From NCBI RefSeq assembly GCF_003148825.1, contig NZ_QGGZ01000017.1, forward strand, positions 62,001-126,000: a DNA stretch of 64,000 nt, given 5' to 3'. Within the stretch, counting starts at the first letter, position 1. Each line of letters begins with the position of its first letter. Below, piece after piece: positions 61,369 through 64,000 of the stretch. The notes beneath the pieces are model-generated. The model was not told the origin of the DNA. It was given only the letters and a program-made list of their open reading frames with translations, and did not search any database. The translations under genes were made by a program, and so were the position numbers. Origin of the DNA: Streptomyces sp. CG 926. GTDB taxonomy: Bacteria; Actinomycetota; Actinomycetes; Streptomycetales; Streptomycetaceae.

Positions 61369-62133
61369 ATGACTTCTCGCATACTCCGACCCGTCCGTAG
61401 CGGCAACGCCGCGCAGCCCCGCTCCGCCGCGCCCCGGGGTGCTCGGCTCCCGCTCGTCGCCGCCGCCGTGGTCGCGGCAGGACTGTGCGCCGCCTGCGGG
61501 CCGTCCTCCGAAAGCGCCGGCTCCGCCACGCCGACCACGCTCGCGCAATCCGCGACCGCCCTCGACTCCGCCTCGCTGGCGGCCTCCGCGTCCACCGAGG
61601 CCTCCCCGAGCGCGTCGGCCTCGCCGTCGGCGTCCGCCACCGCGCAGGCCTCCGCCTCGCCGACGCCCGCCCGGTCCAAGAGTGCTTCGACCGCCCCCAA
61701 GCCCGCCCGTACGTCCGCGGCGCCCGCCGCCCCGGCCCGGGTCCCCGGTCCCGGCTACGACAGCTCGGCCGACGGGCAGAAGCAGATCGAGGCCGCACTG
61801 GCCGCAGCCAAGGCCGACGGCAGGATGGTGCTGCTCGACTTCGGCGCCAACTGGTGCGGCAACTGCAAGGCCGCCGACAAGGTGTTCGCCCAGCCGCAGA
61901 CGGCCGCGATCCTCGGAGCCTCCTACCACCTGGTCAAGATCGACATCGGCGGCAACAGCTCCGCCAACTCCGCCCTCCTGCGCAAGTACAGCCCCTCGGG
62001 CGGCACCTACACGATGCCCGTGCTGGTCGTCGTCAACTCGTCCGGCAAGGTCCGTACCGACACCCACACCACCGGCAACCCGTCCCTGACGGCGGAGGGG
62101 ATCAACGCCTTCCTGCGCAAGTGGGCCGCGTGA
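61369..62133 (+). CDS. Thioredoxin-fold lipoprotein
   Basis: The 254-residue protein has a lipoprotein signal peptide with the lipobox near residues 40-43 (LCAAC), a long Ser/Ala/Pro-rich linker (to about 125) and a thioredoxin domain with the redox motif GANWCGNCK (about 163) and the cis-proline TMPVLVV. It would sit on the outer face of the membrane and exchange electrons with CcdA. GTGA overlap with the next gene makes an operon with a TlpA-like protein and ccdA. Confidence 0.88.
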   Translation: MTSRILRPVRSGNAAQPRSAAPRGARLPLVAAAVVAAGLCAACGPSSESAGSATPTTLAQSATALDSASLAASASTEASPSASASPSASATAQASASPTPARSKSASTAPKPARTSAAPAAPARVPGPGYDSSADGQKQIEAALAAAKADGRMVLLDFGANWCGNCKAADKVFAQPQTAAILGASYHLVKIDIGGNSSANSALLRKYSPSGGTYTMPVLVVVNSSGKVRTDTHTTGNPSLTAEGINAFLRKWAA

Positions 62134-62777
62134 GACCAGTCGGCCCGCGCCGGGCCCAGGTGCGTACGGCGGCCCTGGCCGGAGCCGCCCTCGTGGCGGC
62201 CGCGGCCGGCTGTGTCTTCGCCGCCGTCGGCTCGGTCGCCGCCGACGGTAGCCGCGCGGAGGCAGCGGCCGGACCGGCGCACACGGCCGCCGCGGTGGTC
62301 AGGTCGGCGGCCGAGGCCACGGTCATCGCCCCCGCCCACCGGCCCGCCGCGCCCGCGTCGAGGGGCGAGGACCTCGACGGGAAGCCGGTCGGCCTCGACG
62401 ACTTCCGGGGGCAGGTCCTCGTGGTCAACGTCTGGGGGTCCTGGTGCGGCCCCTGCCGGGCGGAGGCCGACGACCTGGCGCGGATCGAACGGCGCACCCG
62501 GGACCGAGGCGTCCGATTCCTCGGGATCAACACCCGCGACCCGGACCGCGAGGCGGCCCGGTCCTTCGTACGCGCCCACGGCCTCGGCTTCCCCAGCCTC
62601 CACGACCCCACCGGAAAGCTGTTGCTCCGCTTTCCCCCCGCCCTCCTCAACCCGCAGACGATCCCCTCGACGCTCGTGATCGACCGCCGCGGACGCATCG
62701 CCGTCAGCATCGGCGGCGCGGTCACCGAGGACGAACTCGACCCCCTGCTCGCCCGCGTGCTGGAGGAGGCGCCATGA
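62130..62777 (+). CDS. TlpA/ResA-like extracytoplasmic thiol-disulfide protein
   Basis: The 215-residue protein has an N-terminal membrane anchor (TAALAGAALVAAAAGCVFAA), a linker, and a thioredoxin-like domain with VVNVWGSWCGPCRAEADDLA (redox CxxC) and IPSTLVIDRRG with the cis-Pro. This is typical of ResA/CcmG-like reductants for apocytochrome c or other wall proteins. GTG at 62130 overlaps the thioredoxin gene; ATGA at 62774 overlaps ccdA. Confidence 0.9.
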   Translation: MRPVGPRRAQVRTAALAGAALVAAAAGCVFAAVGSVAADGSRAEAAAGPAHTAAAVVRSAAEATVIAPAHRPAAPASRGEDLDGKPVGLDDFRGQVLVVNVWGSWCGPCRAEADDLARIERRTRDRGVRFLGINTRDPDREAARSFVRAHGLGFPSLHDPTGKLLLRFPPALLNPQTIPSTLVIDRRGRIAVSIGGAVTEDELDPLLARVLEEAP

Positions 62778-63550
62778 CGACGAGCCTGGTGCTCGCCGCC
62801 GCGGACACCCCCGCCCTGCTCCACGGGACACTGGCCCTCGCCGCTCCGGTGGCGTTCCTCGCGGGGCTCGTCTCCTTCCTCTCGCCGTGCGTGCTGCCGC
62901 TCGTACCGGGCTACCTCAGCTACGTGACCAGCCTGTCGGTCTCCGACCTGGCGGAGGCCCGCGGAGGGCGGCGCAGCCGGATGGTGGCCGGCGCGCTGCT
63001 CTTCGTCCTCGGCTTCACCGCGGTCCTCGTCTCCGGAGGCGCCCTGTTCGGGTACTTCGGCCGCACCCTGCTGGCCCACCAGGAGGTGATCACCCGGGTG
63101 CTCGGTGTCTTCACCGTGCTGATGGGGCTGTCCTTCATGGGCTTCCTGCCGGGATTCACCCAACGCGAGTTCCGCAGCCACCGCCGCCCCACCCTCGGGC
63201 TGGCCGGAGCCCCGGTGCTGGGCGCGGTGTTCGCGGTCGGCTGGACGCCCTGCATCGGCCCGACCCTGGCCGCCGTACAGGCGCTGGCGTGGAGCGAGGC
63301 CGGCGCGGGCCGAGGGGCGCTGCTGATGGCGGCGTACTGTCTCGGCCTCGGGCTGCCGTTCGTCCTGGCCGCACTGGCCTTCCGGCGGGCCCTGGGCGCC
63401 TTCGGCCTGGTCAAACGCCATTACCCGTGGGTCCTGCGGATCGGCGGCGGGATGCTCGTACTCGTCGGCGTACTGCTGGCCACCGGTCTGTGGAACGACC
63501 TGGTGTACCGGCTGCAGTTGTGGAGCGCGGACTTCACCACCGCCGTGTGA
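62774..63550 (+). CDS. ccdA: Cytochrome c biogenesis/thiol-reduction membrane protein CcdA
   Basis: The 258-residue protein has six hydrophobic helices with the two conserved cysteine motifs LSPCVLPLVPGYLSYVTSLS and AVGWTPCIGPTLAAV. CcdA carries electrons from cytoplasmic thioredoxin to outer thioredoxin-like proteins, here probably the two encoded just upstream. The ATG overlaps the stop of the TlpA-like gene. Confidence 0.92.
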   Translation: MTTSLVLAAADTPALLHGTLALAAPVAFLAGLVSFLSPCVLPLVPGYLSYVTSLSVSDLAEARGGRRSRMVAGALLFVLGFTAVLVSGGALFGYFGRTLLAHQEVITRVLGVFTVLMGLSFMGFLPGFTQREFRSHRRPTLGLAGAPVLGAVFAVGWTPCIGPTLAAVQALAWSEAGAGRGALLMAAYCLGLGLPFVLAALAFRRALGAFGLVKRHYPWVLRIGGGMLVLVGVLLATGLWNDLVYRLQLWSADFTTAV

Positions 63551-63641
63551 GCGGGTGCCCGTACCGGTTCGATCTTTTTCCCACATCAGAGAAACCAAAG
63601 ACATCAGAGACATCAGAGACACAAGGGACGCAGAAATACAG

Positions 63642-64000
63642 ATGAATCTTTCCCCGCGCATCAGGCGAACCCGGACGGCCCGGACCGTGGTCGCCCTCCT
63701 GTCGTTGGCCGCGCTCACGGCCTGCGGTGACGGGTCCGCCGAGGAGGCCCCGGCAGGCGCCGCGGTGCAGGCACCGGCGCCGTCGCCCACGACGAGCTTC
63801 ACCGAGAACGGAGTCACCGTCACCCTGTCCGTGGCCGGCTGGAAGGCCTCGAAGGGCACGCTGACCGCCGTCTTCACGCCCGAGAAGAAGGGCTTCCACC
63901 TGTACAGCACGGACTTGCCGCTCACCGGCATCGAAGGCGTGGGCCGGCCGACCGCGGTGGGCGTCACCGGTGTCCTGAAGTCCGACGGGAAGCTGACGGC
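63642..64000 (+). CDS. Lipoprotein at the end of the redox operon, 3' end outside the window
   Basis: The open frame of 119 residues runs off the end. A signal peptide with lipobox LTAC (about residues 25-28) is followed by a beta-rich domain (TENGVTVTLSVAGWKASKGT and FHLYSTDLPLTG) similar to the N-terminal interaction domain of DsbD-like proteins. It lies 91 nt after ccdA. Three ACATCAGAG-type repeats occur in the gap. The role is probably in extracytoplasmic thiol redox. Confidence 0.7.
   Translation, partial: MNLSPRIRRTRTARTVVALLSLAALTACGDGSAEEAPAGAAVQAPAPSPTTSFTENGVTVTLSVAGWKASKGTLTAVFTPEKKGFHLYSTDLPLTGIEGVGRPTAVGVTGVLKSDGKLT

Overview
The window is very GC-rich, has tightly overlapping ATGA/GTGA gene pairs, many GTG starts, and families typical of Streptomyces: SpoIIE-type phosphatases with STAS partners, an ECF sigma factor with a SnoaL-like tail, PucR/PadR/IclR-type regulators, secreted lipoproteins and a Cas3-Cse1 fusion. 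I read it as a Streptomyces (or very close actinomycete) chromosome segment. No rRNA, tRNA, integrase or transposase was recognised.

Layout. (1) 1-5.6 kb: a partner-switching signalling cluster. A STAS/ATP-binding pair (189-536 and 1-192, leftward) diverges from a PAS-GAF-PP2C phosphatase, a cobalamin-binding protein carrying the CarH-type W-x9-EH light-sensor signature, and a STAS protein (755-3929). A convergent ATP-binding protein plus MEDS-STAS pair follows (4251-5554). (2) 5.7-8.1 kb: gene debris (frameshifted MazG-like gene, truncated MFS gene, phosphotransferase remnant) and one lipoprotein. (3) 8.1-21.6 kb: a type I-E CRISPR-Cas locus: array 1 (41 repeats, with an 11-unit internal duplication), the leftward operon cas3-cse1 fusion, cse2, cas7e, cas5e, cas6e, cas1, cas2, a decayed two-repeat array, and array 2 (12 repeats). 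The island lies between a diverged 189-nt copy of an MFS gene start (6330-6518) and the intact MFS gene (21745). (4) 21.7-30.6 kb: MFS transporter and GAF/PucR regulator, SRAP (HMCES/YedK) protein, a small membrane protein with XRE regulator and oxidoreductase, an EEP-family enzyme, an ATP-grasp enzyme and a secreted anchored protein. (5) 30.7-46.2 kb: secreted metalloprotease-lectin, ECF41 sigma factor, polysaccharide deacetylase, nitrobindin, an EF-G paralogue preceded by a 39-codon leader ORF and a hairpin, an SNase-like protein, a two-component system with divergent PepSY-type membrane protein, an FAD monooxygenase and a GH15-like glycosidase. (6) 46.8-57.5 kb: sigma factor overlapping an IclR-type protein, CYTH protein, HAD phosphatase, alkylsulfatase-like MBL protein, dienelactone hydrolase, methyltransferase, PadR regulator with membrane partner, and an F420-dependent-reductase-like protein. 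(7) 57.7-64 kb: secreted proteins and lipoproteins ending in an extracytoplasmic thiol-redox operon (thioredoxin lipoprotein, TlpA-like protein, CcdA, lipoprotein).

The most distinctive items are the B12/light-type partner-switching cluster, the terminator-like hairpin spacers and segmental duplication in the CRISPR arrays, the leader-peptide/attenuator arrangement before the EF-G paralogue, a palindromic promoter element shared by two secreted-protein genes, and tandem repeats of different unit lengths that sit just downstream of stop codons. All homology statements come from reading motifs by eye; no database search was run.
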